Part shown: piece after piece, positions 11,282 to 23,061 of the stretch
How the letters are laid out: every line of letters starts with the position of its first letter
How positions within the stretch are numbered: the stretch's first letter is position 1
Assembly (NCBI GenBank): GCA_039619475.1
Contig: CM077115.1
Coordinates: forward strand, 484,480,400 to 484,544,399
Source of the DNA: Icerya purchasi
Lineage: Eukaryota; Arthropoda; Insecta; Hemiptera; Monophlebidae
Length of the DNA: 64,000 nucleotides
Direction of reading: 5' to 3'
Notes under the pieces: model-generated
Database searches by the model: none
The model's input: only the letters and a program-made list of their open reading frames with translations
What the model was told of the DNA's origin: nothing
Made by a program: the position numbers and the translations under genes

Positions 11282-13501
11282 GAAAATTGTTTGAAGTTAT
11301 ATTGAACAAGCGTCTTGTTTGGTGGCTGGAACATTATAATGTGCTTCCTAATGATATGTTTGGCTTTCGGCCTGGTATTGACCCTCCCGACTGTATTAGT
11401 CTTTTTGTTTCTCATTTATATAAGTCTTTTATCCGAAAACATTACACTCTGGCTTCCTTCGTTGATGTCTCCCGTGCTTTTGATAATGTCCATCTTTTCC
11501 AGTTTTAGGAGAACAATTAACATTCCAGACAATTTCACTTTCTTTGTTATTATTAAGTTCATGTCGAATCGTTCTATCCACCTCTCTTCTGCAACTGCAA
11601 GAAAGGTTTTCTACGGTCTTTGTCAAGGTTCCTCCCTTAGTTCTACTCTTTTTAATATTTATACTGCCAGTATCGCTTCCCTTCCTTTAAATTCCCGCTT
11701 TTTATTCTTTGCTGATGACATTCCGCTTTTTTTACTCTTCCCATGATACTGTTGTAGCCGATATGGCTCTTAATTCGTCTCTCAATTTGCTAGAAAGCCT
11801 TCTTGCTTCAATTAACCTTTCGCTATTCTCTTCCAAGTTTTCCTTCGTTCTATTTACCCTTCGATCGTATAATCCTGCTTCTATTAATTTATCCTTAAAC
11901 AGTACAGTTCTTGCTCGTGTTAATTCTTTCCGTTATCTTAGTATCTTCCTCGATAGTCGTCTGACTTTCTCCGAATATACTAAATATTTTTTCTCTTCCT
12001 CTATTAAAAGGTTAAACTTGCTGAAGGCCCTGTCTCCTACTAAATGCAGTGGTGATCCTTACATTCTTATTTCTCTGTATAAGTCCATTATCCGTTCCAA
12101 GTTGACTACTGTTCGTCCATCTATGCCTGCCCCTTCAAGTTCCGACTCTTTAAACTAGATATGATCCAAAACTCTTGCCTTCGACTCTGTCTTGGTGCTA
12201 TTAAATCCTCTTCTATTTCAGCGCTGCTTGCTGAATCGAATACGCCACTCCTGTCTATCCACAGATCTTATTTAGGCTATCGCTTCCTTGCTAAAAGTCT
12301 TTCACTCTCATCCTTTACTCTCATTTTCTCCTGCCTTTCAATTTCCAGGAATTGGCGTTTTGTGTCTAGGAAAATTCCTATCTTATCTCTTATTTCGCTC
12401 CGCTTTAGTTCCTTTTTGGCCGTACTCAATTTCCTTTAATAGTCTTCCCTATTTCTCCGTTAAGTTTGGTGACCTCTGGCATCCTCCCAAAGTATTTATT
12501 TTGCCTGCATTTTCAAAATCTCTCCCTTCAGCAGTACTTAAACAGGAATTCTACAGCACTGTAAATTCTCTCTTTCCTTCTCGTGTAAAAATTGGCTTAA
12601 TGGTGTTGGGGGGTTTCTTTTATTCTTCCAGATTATAATTTCTCTAAATCTTTTTGTCTTTCTTCTTTCTGTTCCATATTTACGGCCGAGCTGATGGTTA
12701 CTTTCCATTATTTTTATCTCCTCCAATCGTTTTTCTTGCCAATTTCTGATCATTTCCGACTCCATGAGTGATCTTCAGGCCATCTTTTATCCTCTTCCTG
12801 ATCTTTCCTGTGACTTTGTTATTCTCCGTATACGTTCTCTCATTCAGATTCTTTCTTCTCTCCATGGGATCAATTTACTGTGGGTTCCTAGCCATTATAA
12901 CATCTCTGGTAATAAGACGGCTGATTCTTTGGCTCGGGTTGCTACTTTTTCTTCCTTTTTCTTCAAAAAAATTTCATCTTCCAATCTCTGGCCGTTGAGT
13001 AAAAATTTCCATCTCAGATTTTGGCTGGATTTATACACTTCCTCTTTTTCTAATAGTCACTCCTTTTATCAGTCTGTTCAGTCTAGTCTTCCTTCCAATC
13101 CTGGGTTCCTTCTGTTTCTTTTTCCTCACTTTGTTGTTGTTTGTATTATGCGTTTGCGTTTTAATCATTCTTTACTGCCTTCCTCCCACTTTCGCTTCTC
13201 ATTAGCCTGTTCCCTACGTTGTCCTCTCTATTCAAATGAAGCGGTTGTTTGTGACGTTGATCACGTGTTTTTTGAGTGCCCAGCTCTTTCGGTAGCACAT
13301 TCGGCTCTATACTTCCGTTTGCTTAGGCTTGAGCTTGCTGCTCTTTTTTTGTGCCTGCCTTTTCCTTCTACACTTATTACCTCTCCCAATGTTACTTTCC
13401 TAAAAACGATATCTGATCGTTTTTTGTTTTTTTTTTTTGGCCCGGCTCATCGTTTTATTGTATATAACTTTACTTTTTCATTTCTAATTGTTTCTGGGTG
13501 A
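11282..13501 (+). pseudogene. LINE family A reverse transcriptase / RNase H, broken
   Basis: The product would copy its own RNA into genomic DNA at a nicked target. In frame 1, 11287-11506 holds the RT start with FGFRPG and the motif A segment SFVDVSRAFDNV, then a stop. In frame 2, 11512-11746 carries QGSSLSSTLFNIYTA (motif B region) and the catalytic FADD at about 11708. The thumb and linker continue in shifted frames (11709-12158, then 12161-12330, with NSCLRLCLGA). RNase H follows with ISDSMSDLQAI just before 12780 and LLWVPSHYNISGNKTADSLA near 12880-12940. A zinc-knuckle-like VVCDVDHVFFECPAL lies at about 13245-13290. At least three frameshifts or stops break it, so it is inactive. The catalytic residues that remain are intact, so decay is moderate. 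Confidence 0.8.
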
Positions 13502-13559
13502 AAGTCCTTTTTTGAAGAGCCCAATTTTCTTCTTTTTTTTTCATTAAAAAAAAAAAAAA
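11282..13559 (+). mobile_element. non-LTR retrotransposon, family A, 5'-truncated
   Basis: This is the longest copy of the CT-rich LINE family that recurs about eight times in the window. It contains reverse transcriptase from domain 0-2 onward, an RNase H domain and a C-terminal zinc knuckle, and ends in poly(A) at 13545-13559. Presence of RNase H with an FADD-type RT places it in the I/R1/LOA-like assemblage; I cannot be more precise. The endonuclease and any ORF1 are missing at the 5' end. I see no clear target-site duplication. Confidence 0.85.
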
Positions 13560-14099
13560 TGTTTGCACTTCAAAATTTTACAAAAAAATGTTACAACTAT
13601 CCATTATAAAAACTGATAAAGTAAAAGCATATGTAAAAAAAAAAAAAAAAAAAAGTTTAGCAATAACTGGCTTGTTTTTTCGTTTAATATCAATACTTTT
13701 ATAAAAATTAAATCAAAATAATATTGATATGTATCGAGTATTTTCTAAGGAAAATAGCTCAAAATATATTTTATTTCGATAAAATTTGCTTATTTTTAGA
13801 AAATTTTTATATTTTTGATATTCGTCAGTTTTTTACTTCACACTTACAGATTTTTCAAAAAAAAATATTAAAAGGGCATAAATATAACAGCGTTATTACC
13901 AAAAAATCATATTGACGTCCGATTGATGGTGCAACGTATAAAAATGAAAAATTAGTTTCAAATTGAAATGGTCAGACGCGATATTAAAGGAAATTATACA
14001 ACGGACGTGGAAAGTAAAAATACCTGGGCCATCTGCTAATGTAGAGATCTGGAGAAAGGATTTTTATATTAAAATTAACTGTTTTTTTCCTTTTTCGTA
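13560..14099. other. AT-rich non-coding sequence
   Basis: The stretch carries A runs at 13544-13559 and 13638-13655, beyond which I see nothing recognisable. Stop-poor frames here are a product of base composition. Confidence 0.5.
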
Positions 14100-14810
14100 A
14101 ATCAGGAAGAGATCCGCGTCTAGAAATAAAAACAAAAAATAGGGAAAGTCAGTTATATTTTGATTCGGTCAGATATTGAAAATACGAAGAGGAAACTAAT
14201 AGATCTGGAATGGTGGATACAGAATGGGAGTAGTATATACGAGATGTGTAATAAGATGAGGGAATTATCCTATGTGTTAATAAACGAAAAGGTATAAAAG
14301 ATAATGTTTGACTTAAAAGAAGATACATGTTTTATCAAAGTTACAGATTGTATTCGGATTGATATGAAGAAGAAACTAAGGAAAAGACAAAAGGAAGATA
14401 ACAGAGTTAAAACGTAGGCGAATAATAGAAACGACAACAGAACGGAAAAACAAATTAGAGGAACTAAAAAAATAGAAGGGAGATTAGTTTGGATGAATAG
14501 GTAGAAAGAATGATCGTCATCGTCACCAATGGAAGTAATGAAAAAACAATCTGGAGGAACCAAAAAATAGGAGGAAATTAATTTGGATGGGTAGGTAGAA
14601 AGAATGATCGTTACCAAAGGAAGAAGTATAAATTTGGTGCCTCAAAATGTATAGGATGAGGAATTTTTTACACATTAGAGACATGGGAGTTTGTAGTGTA
14701 TTTTTTAAAAAGGGACACGGGAGGAGGAAACAGCCCGAACCAAAATACAAAGTTTCGAAAGCCTGAAAGGTATACCTCGCGGATGAGACTTTTAAAATAT
14801 AAAACAATAA
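14100..14810 (-). mobile_element. LINE family A 3' fragment, antisense
   Basis: Read on the minus strand this is CT-rich and carries the family A C-terminal signatures. SSFGNDHSFYLPIQ lies at about 14600. VVVSIIRLRFN lies near 14425 and matches VVVSLIRLRIN in the copy at 47.6 kb. A degenerate knuckle ICNFDKTC lies near 14335, and FSISDRIKI near 14165 matches FVLSISDRLAI. Several stops and shifts break it. It lies tail to tail with the + strand copy at 11282-13559. Confidence 0.7.
14451..14625. repeat. 96-bp tandem duplication inside the LINE A fragment
   Basis: Two adjacent units start at 14451 and 14547. Both contain GGTAGAAAGAATGATCGT, and both contain a GGAAC(T/C)AAAAAATAG block. They differ by several substitutions and a 6-bp gap, so the duplication is old. 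It repeats the SSF..DHSFYL segment in the LINE product. Confidence 0.8.
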
Positions 14811-17800
14811 AAGTAAAAAAGGAACGTTTTTTTTTTAATGATTGGGGGGGGGGGGGTTGCCAACAAGCATTAAGTAAGAAAGGAAATTTTAATAAATATC
14901 AACACAGTTCTTACGCTGAGTGGAAATAGGAGAAAATAATAATATGATTGAAATGGTTATTAATAATTGTCATAATCACCGTAAGAGGAGTTCGGTCGTA
15001 GGAAGAATTACTGTTATTAGTGACTCCGAAAACAAAAAATGAGGTCGAATAAATAGAAAATTTTAAATGAGCGTGGACTCTACCTAAAACCTATGATGAC
15101 TGACAGGCGAACACTGGAATTCCGCATTGCCTTTAAAAAAAGTGCTCTGATTTTATAAAATCGGTGATCTTTCAAGTCCCTACGTTTCATTATTTGTTAG
15201 TCCTTTGTGCTGGGTAAATGTCCTGTGTTAGCGCACCCGGAAAAAAAAAAAACAAAAAAAAACGGTGAACAGTGACTTCTAAAATGTGTTGTCATATCGA
15301 TGGAATGTTTACTATTTGGAATAACGGAACTACATTTCAGTTGCTTAAAAAAACCTCCTTAAAGGTTTACAAAAAATAGGCTGTCCTCTGTCAACATTGA
15401 TAATTGCTTAACATTAATGGTAACGTGGAATTAATGTTAAAATACACGAAAGCGAAATATTTGATTAAAGATAGTATCTTGTAAATAACGAAAAATTTTA
15501 GCTGTCGCTGTATCAAGAGGTAAAATACACGTTTGATCACAAAAGTTTGAAACTAGAAAGATAAAAGATCATAAATGTAAATAGACAGTTAGGAGTATGT
15601 TAAATTACTGAAAGTGGAGCTAACTGGCAAATTACAAAAGCTGCAATCAATTTTTAATGATTAAAAATAAATGAGAACATAAATGTGTATTATAGTTATT
15701 TATCAAAAATATATAATATTTGTACGAAAAATGGAACTGGAAGTTTAAACAATTCGTATATATTTTTAGAATTAACCTGACGTATTCTCAAATATTTTTT
15801 AATAAACCGTTGTTATAGAGGAGATATTTTTAATACATAAATAGTTGTAGTATTTTTCGTTGGCAGATTAAAAATTCATTTTAAACATACGATAGGTAAA
15901 AATTTTGAAAGCTATTGAACATTAAAAATCTAGTACAATGAAGCGGCCATCAGTTTTGGAACCTTTATGCCAATGAACAGCGATTATAATCGGAGTTCCG
16001 TTTTGTTCGGGTTTTTTTTTTTTTTTATATTTTATACCTGCAAAAGTCCGGCGCGTAATTCGAGTGCGGCCATTAACGGAAGTTAACGTTGCGGATCGGA
16101 GAGGAAAATTTTAAAAAAACCATTGAATTATGAAACAATCACATATAGTAAATATATGTAATTTTCATTGTACAGATTCTTTTTTCTATTCTCTTTAAAG
16201 GGAAGATATTTAAAATACAGTAAATTACGAGTGCAATTGAAAGCACGGTTTTAAAATAAAAATAAATTTAGTTTTTTAAAGATTTTTTGACGCGTTTTTA
16301 TATTTTTCCTGGTTTACTTAATTCGTAATACGTTTCTTTTTTTCGTATCGTAATTTTTTGCTACGAAAATCGAGTTATTAAGAAGACAGAAAGGAATGAA
16401 TAAAAATGTTGGTTTAATGCAATCTTCTCGAAATTAAAAAATCGTGTTATAGCAATAATAATAATAATAATAATAATAAGAATAATAATAATGATGATAA
16501 GTAACGTGAACAGCGGTGAAAAATTTACCACATAAATTCAGCTGGTTAGGGCTTGAAGAGCGGTTTAATAGAGCAATGAGTGCGAAAGGGTGGCGAATTT
16601 TATCACTGTTAAGTTTAGGGAGTCGTAAACAAACGCACTGACTAGGTGTAGCTTTGTTCTGGAAATAAGAGAAGGCTTAATGAAGGTAGTCAGAGTGAAG
16701 TAAATGTTCGAACGCGTTAAGAAGTAATTAATGTGAAGAAATGGAAGAATTAAACAATGAGGGGAGGAGACCGCAGTAAAAGGATGGAACGGCCGGCAAG
16801 TGAAATTGATGAGAAAGAAAGACTCTGGAAATTTTCTTTAGACGATTGTGCTTGCGTTCTAGTCGTTGGAGCTTTTTAGTAGAGGCTTTAATTTCTGCCA
16901 CTATCGTGATTGTTCAGAAAATGGAGCTCGAACGTTTAAAATCAAGCCCATATGCGGGCGGCGCATTTAACTAAGCAAAAAATTAAGCGTTATCCGTCTG
17001 CAGAAGCATGCACATTCGTTTAAGAGATTCCCATTTTTCATAGAAAATAGCATCGTTTTTGTCGTTCTATTTTGTTGTTTTCTTTTTTTTTCTTTTTTTT
17101 TTTTTGTATTATTTTCTTTTTATAACATTTAATTTTTAAAATTATTTTTTATTTTCGTTTACTTAGTTTTCCCGAAATGCAGCGTTCTTTGCCGGTCGTT
17201 TTTCGATTCGTTATTGCTTTTAGGTATTTCAGGAATACTGCGATGAAGAAGCGCGACATTTAATATGCGGCTTAAAAATAGTTCTTATTTATTAAAATCG
17301 GAACTCCCTATGTGAGAATGAATTCTTCCATGTGTAGCTGTTTGAAAATGAGTCTTATTAATGTTATTCGAAAAACCAAAGTTTCTATTGTAACTGAATG
17401 CTAATTATTACGATGTCAGTAGGGCAAAACTTTGCACTTTATTTTTGGCGAATGTTAACGACGCCGGCGCGTTTGTAGTATCACGGTGTAGTTCGAAATA
17501 TAGAGATGTACGAGTAAAGACGTGTCAGCAGTCTTAAAACGTAACAAGCGGTTGCGCACGCTACCTAATTAGCGTCGACGAGTAAATAAAATACTGAAAA
17601 TGATGCTTTTCTCTTGTTAATTTATTCTCCCAATATAATATATTGTAATATGTACGGCGTTTATATGAGTAAAATAAGTTATATAATTCTTATTGCGATG
17701 AAAGGATGAATGTGAAAGGGAATCAAAACCCGTTTTAAGGGGTGGGGAAAGAGGAATGACCAACGGGATGTTGCCGGGTGAAACAAAGCTTTATGATTGG

Positions 17801-19029
17801 TGGAGATAGAAAGAAGCGGCCGATCTTAAGGAGGAAGGCTTGGAAATTGATACATATTCTAGAGTAAAAGTAGAACAACGGAAAAGGTCTGTAGCGTAAG
17901 TTGATCTCGTTTGAAGAGGTCTCCGGTTTTTCTTTATTTCCTGATGTCGAAAAGGATTTTGCCGGGAAAAATATTACACAAAATCGAGATACCATTGCCG
18001 ACGCCGATCCGCGAGGGACCCGAAAATAAATCCCTCCCCCCCGGAAGGAATTATCCATTGCTAGACTCCGCATAAAACCATCTTTCCGGTAATGGGGATG
18101 TAAGCATCACTTATAAGTTTATATTTATATTAAATATAGTATTTTTTTGATTAATGTTTCCATGTTTTATTTTTAACCGTCAACTATGCAATGCGCAAAA
18201 CATTTTTTTGCTTGTTTGTTTTTTTGTTTTTTTTTATATAAAAGGTACCGACACTTCAAGAATTGATTAAAAATGCACTAAGAAATAAAAAAATTTAAAA
18301 AAAAATTATTTTTTGGAGTAGTAACCTTAAGGAGGAGGCGAGTTATTATGACTTAAACAACATTGTGGTCGGCACCAAATTCACAAATTACAATATTTAT
18401 AAATAGTTTAATGAGTGTAATTATCGTTAATTTCCTATAAGCCAAATATTGAAAACATTAAACAAATGTTTAATTGGTTTTTAATTTTTTATTGGCGATT
18501 TTAGTTTGCTGTACCGAAGGTCTAATAAGTATTAGTGTTGTTTAAGGATAATGTCATCTCCCCTTAAAGCATATTGTTAAGAATGTAATATTTTTATCGA
18601 ATAATATTATTTTTTCTATTTTTTAGTGCATTTTTATTTTATATTTTTAGAGTAAATCTTGAAGTTGGTACTCTTTTTGTTTGTTTTTTTTTAAAATATT
18701 TCACCATTTTTATTTAGCGTATAAATATTTTTGACTGATAATACGACTAACCTAAAATTGCGCTACTTTCTCGGTACTCTATAAAAAGCTGGGAAAATAT
18801 TGGTTAAAGGGCATAATGATTAAATTCTGTCGGCGATAAGCTGTTTTAGGCTAATTTTTGTGTCTGGTTGTATTGAATAAAAAGTATACCTCTAAGGAGA
18901 TTTATTTTTTTAACCGCTTATTTCAACGACTGCTAAGTAAATAATCAGCGAAACATACCGAGACGTATATGTACACTTTTTTATGGGACCGCCGCTTGAA
19001 AAGAAATAATTTTCCGCCAACGTCCTTAT
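14811..19029. other. unassigned sequence
   Basis: No gene is supported. There is a G13 run at 14844-14856, an (AAT)n microsatellite at 16453-16500, and T-rich tracts at 16011-16027 and 17080-17105. A minus-strand frame at 17735-18073 (112 codons) lies in GC-richer DNA but has no recognisable domain. Confidence 0.45.
16453..16500. repeat. (AAT)n microsatellite
   Basis: A trinucleotide tract of about 15 AAT units with AAG and GAT interruptions. Confidence 0.85.
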
Positions 19030-19394
19030 TATTAGATACTTGGGTGTCGTTCGGGTAGCTTAATGCATAAAATAAGGCGTCTGTAATCGAGATGGCTAAG
19101 GTAACAAATCAGGAAGTGCTTGAAAAATGAGATATCAGAACAATAAAAGTGAAGAAAATGAATTATCTGGGCCATTTGATACGCGAGCAAAAGAATTACA
19201 CGGTACTTCAAACAATACTCATGGTTTCGATGAAAGGTACTCACGGGGCTGGCCGTACAAGAACATGCTGGCTGTCAAATGTAGATGGATTTCGCTAAAA
19301 CAGAGGACTTGTTCTAATTGCGATCGACAGTTAGGGAAAAGAGAGCGCTAACCTTTGATAATAATCGAAGAAGGCACGATAAGAAGAAGAAGAA
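19030..19394 (+). mobile_element. RTE-like LINE 3' end (copy 1)
   Basis: Degenerate frames recall the C-terminus of RTE-type (or related) reverse transcriptases. KVTNQEVLEKMR is followed by KVKKMNYLGHLIRA in a shifted frame (19149-19190), then an AGRTRTCWLSN-type segment and a terminal (AAG)n tract at 19379-19394. The copy at 49515-50360 has the same layout (TNAEVVQTMR, KIEYFGHMMRGPK) and also ends in an AAG/GAA tract. It is 5'-truncated with many frame breaks. Confidence 0.55.
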
Positions 19395-21279
19395 TCGATA
19401 TTTGAATTCTGTTCGCTACATTTAGCGCCGAATATATGTGTAATGACGGCTGATTGTATTGCAAAAACGAAATAATAAATGAAATTACAAAAATTACCCT
19501 GGTAAAAATTACGTTTCATGTAGCTGCTAGAAGATGATTTTTTGAAATTTTTACAACGGAGATCAAGCCGACCGGTTTTTCGGTGTTGGAATATTAATTT
19601 CTAGCGTACCCCAAAACACATTGTTTGGCCGCAATTTTTAGCTATAATAGTTGTTGTTCCTTTTTAATTTTAATCGACTGTGCATTAATTTAAAGTTTAT
19701 TTTCGGAACATCAAAATTTCCGTCCGTAACTTATTAAACATTATTAAAACACGAATTCGTAAACAAGCATTAGAAATTAATGTAATTTGTCGCTTTAGCC
19801 CCATATTAATTTTGTAATAGTTATTCGGCTGATGTACAGACTTTTTTGTATTGTGAATTACTATTTAAAAAAAACAAAAAATACCATGTTAATGAAAGTT
19901 GAAACTGGTCAGATTGTTTATTACATTCATTTTATCGCTGTTCTTGGTGGAATTTAGTGCATATTCATAGGTATAAGCAACGATGCGAGCTGGATATTTT
20001 TTAAATGTGATCGTAAAATAGCGAAACGAGGATAGAGATAGAAACGAAGAAATACGAGAAAAATTTCTAATATTTTTCGCATAGTTTACCTGCTGCCGCC
20101 ATTTTTAAGTTTATTGTATATTATTTTTCCCGCGCGGACGAAAGTTTTCGACTCTACTACTACTTCAAGATTTAAAGTAAACCGTACTACTGTTAAAAGA
20201 ACAACATTGTTTTTAAATAATTTCATTGGTAATTTCGCAACATTACAACGCGTAAAGGAAACAAAAAGAGAAAAAAAAACGAGTTACGTCAGCAGCGCTT
20301 CGGAAAATAAATATATTTAAAGATAGCTATCGGTGTTATTCGAAAATACTCGTACGAATTAATTTTGTAATTTTTCCGCATTTGAAATTAATATTATTCG
20401 CGATCGTCGGTGACGCGCACTAGTCGCGAAATGAAACGTAGTCGAGCAGGTGTTTCGACGGCGATGTGCGATATTCAACTGTTCTCTTCTCCATCGCAGA
20501 ATTTCGGTACATTTTTTGCTTTGTACTCCAGTTATCCAGCCACCACATGCTTCCTCAGCCGAGATAAAACTGCCTAACGCGGAAAGCGCATTGCTATTCT
20601 ACATTTCAGGAACTACCGTCTTTAATGATACTTTTCTCTCTGACGAGAAAAGAAGGAAAAAAATAAATAAATAAAAAATAAATAACTGCCCGCGAAAGGG
20701 TATTGAATTAATTTTGCACCGTCCTAGCGTTGTTGTCGGGCTTTTAATTAAAAAGGATCATCGTCGTTGCGAGATGTACGAGTTTTAAGAGTCTACGTTC
20801 GTTTTTTTGAACTAATTTTTAATTTAACGGTTTCTTTTAAATTCAGTGTCGAATTTTAAAATGTAATAAATGACGTTGCGTCACATTTTTTTAAAACTTT
20901 TTTACTGTTTGTTTGTGCGTTCGATGAAATGAGTTATCTTAACATCAAGAAAAATGAAAAATTGTCATTAATTAAATTGGAAAAACATTAATTTGATAAC
21001 AGTTGCAAACTTTTCACAGTTGACGAGCCTTTTCCCCTTAAAAAAATTAAAAAAAAACAAAAGAAAATTAGAGCACTGTTATTCCCCCCCCCTCCCCCAT
21101 TTTTTTTTCTTTTCTTGTTTTTTTGGTCGTTCCAAGAATACCACCGATCCAGTTGTTTTTAAATTTAATTATGACAGATTCTATGAATCCCGTCTACACA
21201 GTCAATTTTAGCGGATAGTAATTTTAATTCTTGTGTTTACTTTTTTTTTTTTTATTATTATTATTATTACTATTATTAC
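19395..21279. other. unassigned sequence
   Basis: No gene is supported. GC-richer patches at 20100-20800 contain short frames (20114-20320, 20450-20674) with no recognisable motif. The stretch ends in an (ATT)n tract at 21254-21278, beside the hAT terminus. Confidence 0.45.
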
Positions 21280-21650
21280 TAGGGTTCGGATTTATATGCA
21301 CTAAAAGACTCCAATATATGCACTAAAAATTTTATAATAGTGTATATTGAAAAAATAAAATAAAATCTTGTGTTTTTCGCTTCAAATTTTTATTATCATG
21401 CTACTTTTTCTTCCATTTAATTTATATTAAGAAACCATTAAATTATAAATCTAAATTTAAACATTATTACATTTAACGATAAAAATTTTTCTAAATTTTC
21501 AACACGGAAATTATGTTTTGTGTCTGTTAACATAATTTTCATTACGGAAAACGATCTCTCTACATCGCAAGACGCAATTGGTAAATATTTAAATGCGTCT
21601 AATTCAAATGGATTGTGTGAGATTTCGTTTTTATCTGACACCATCTAATT
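21280..21650 (-). mobile_element. hAT transposon remnant, one end
   Basis: The terminus starts with TAGGGTTCGGATTTATATGC, a typical hAT-like end. It is followed by a second ATATGCACTAAAA copy about 20 bp inward, as in subterminal repeats. The adjacent coding remnant is the hAT C-terminus, in the expected orientation (its stop faces this end). I could not find the opposite terminus; the interior is replaced by other repeats. Confidence 0.65.
21438..21644 (-). pseudogene. hAT transposase C-terminal dimerisation domain
   Basis: A 68-codon frame carries the hallmark of the hAT C-terminal dimerisation region: LPIASCDVERSFSVMK, then a TDTKHNFRVENLEKFLSLNV segment (the usual pattern is ERSFS, a spacer, then a basic helix and ENLEK). 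In intact transposases this region dimerises and completes the RNase H-like catalytic fold around the last acidic residue. Only the last ~65 residues of a protein that is usually 500-700 aa are visible. There is no ATG-led upstream coding region, so it is a remnant. The family is clear; the subfamily is not. Confidence 0.8.
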
Positions 21651-21721
21651 GAATTGAAATTGCAAATGATGTGTTAAATATTGAAGAGAACATGTCTAGA
21701 TCAAATTTGTGCCACAAATTG

Positions 21722-21745
21722 TATATATATATATATATATATATA
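21722..21745. repeat. (TA)n microsatellite
   Basis: Twelve TA units. Confidence 0.85.
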
Positions 21746-21889
21746 CATGTTTGTATTATGTATACATCAGGTACATGGTTCTAAGGATCATAATGTCGAA
21801 GCTAATATAGCATTGTTAACTAGCGGTCAATCATATATTAGCATGAAAACGATCGGTCAAGATTATTTGTTTTTGTTTGCCGGCACTAT

Positions 21890-22150
21890 TGTTCAGCACA
21901 AGCAATTAACAATATTGCACCTGTATCGCTTTCGAACGTTCTTCCTTTTACTCTTCTCTTCTGTCAGTTGGTATTCCAACTCCGTACAGTGCATCTTTTG
22001 TTCTCTCCTTGCCGTCACTTTCGGCCATTCCAGCACTTGAGTCTTTTCTGTCCTCCATACTTAATCGCATAAATATCTGATTCGCTTCTCATCCTTTTCT
22101 CTTTTCTTAGGCTAATGTCGTTTTCGACGAACACCTCCAAAAAAAAATAT
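21890..22150 (+). mobile_element. LINE family A 3' fragment
   Basis: CT-rich sequence encodes, in broken frames, the family A C-terminal strand pattern: VPTPYSASFVLSLPSLSAIP near 21970-22030, matching the same region of the 47.8 and 50.5 kb copies. It ends with GCTAATGTCGTTTTCGACGA plus CACCTCC and an A run at 22140-22147. No intact frame remains. Confidence 0.65.
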
Positions 22151-22629
22151 TAATATAAAATCTTAAAAGGCCGGAATGTAAATGCTCTGTACAAATTCAT
22201 TTCATTTATGAAGAAGACAAAAAAAACTTTTATTTGCAGAAAGATATCCTGTCTGTAAAGAGATACAAGAATGGTAGTCACACGATCAACAAGGAGTAAT
22301 GTTTTTTTTTTGTTTTTTCCAGTTCCATAAATAATCTGCAAGAGCTGGCTATTATCGAACAATGGACTTGACAAAAAATAAAAAAATCGAAAACGCTTGT
22401 TTTTAGAAAAGCTAAAAATTTCATACATTTGCTCCAACTTTTTTATCGTTTCGAATACATAATTGTGCGTGTATGTGTGCGTTGATGTGTGTGTTTTCTT
22501 TATATATAATTATGAAAAATATGAAAAAATCCTCAAAATATGCAAAATACACACGAAACATCCATGTGCACTATTAAATTAGTGCAATACAAAAACATAC
22601 AAAATAAAGGGATTATTTAAAAAAAAAAA
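22151..22629. other. AT-rich sequence between two LINE fragments
   Basis: It contains ATATGCA/GTGCACTA-like words at 22535-22590 that recall the subterminal repeats of the hAT end at 21280. It may be the other flank of that element, but no matching terminus is present. No gene is supported. Confidence 0.35.
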
Positions 22630-23061
22630 ATGTTTAATAGTTTTGATAACACGATTAAAGTAAAAAAAATGAATAAAATTATGGATAAATTTTATATAAA
22701 TAAATTTCAAGAAATATGGAAGAATTATAATGGAATAACGTATCAATTTTTCTTCCCAAGTATAATAGATAGATTTAAAAATAATCAATATACGCCAAAT
22801 TTTTTTAATGTTCAATTTATAACGGGGCACGGTCTATTTAGGGTATATTTATATAAATTTAAGATATCTGAGTCTGACAACTGTGTAATATGTAATTTTA
22901 GAGATGATGTTTTTCATATCCCACAAGGATGCAATTATAATAATAATAATATACTCGGTAATTATGATATAACACAACTTGTTCAAAATTATTTTAATGA
23001 ATTTAATAAATTTACAATAGAAGAAATAAAATTCCGGAAAAATAATGTACATTTATATTAA
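22630..23061 (+). pseudogene. R1-like LINE C-terminal fragment
   Basis: A 143-codon frame, extremely AT-rich, ends with the signature tail of R1-group reverse transcriptases. TPNFFNVQFITGHGLFRVYL is followed by a zinc-knuckle-like CVICNFRDDVFHIPQGC (C-x2-C-x7-H-x4-C), and then a short acidic C-terminus. In intact elements this tail follows the RT (and RNase H when present) and helps bind the element RNA or target DNA. The frame is uninterrupted, but the upstream RT is absent, so this is a 5'-truncated insertion. A-rich tracts at 23090-23112 may be its 3' tail. Base composition is far more AT-rich than LINE families A and B, which marks it as a separate family. Confidence 0.7.

Noticed and set aside
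17735..18073. A 112-codon minus-strand frame in GC-richer DNA.
   Set aside because: No recognisable domain, no neighbouring exon, and frames on the other strand are similarly open.
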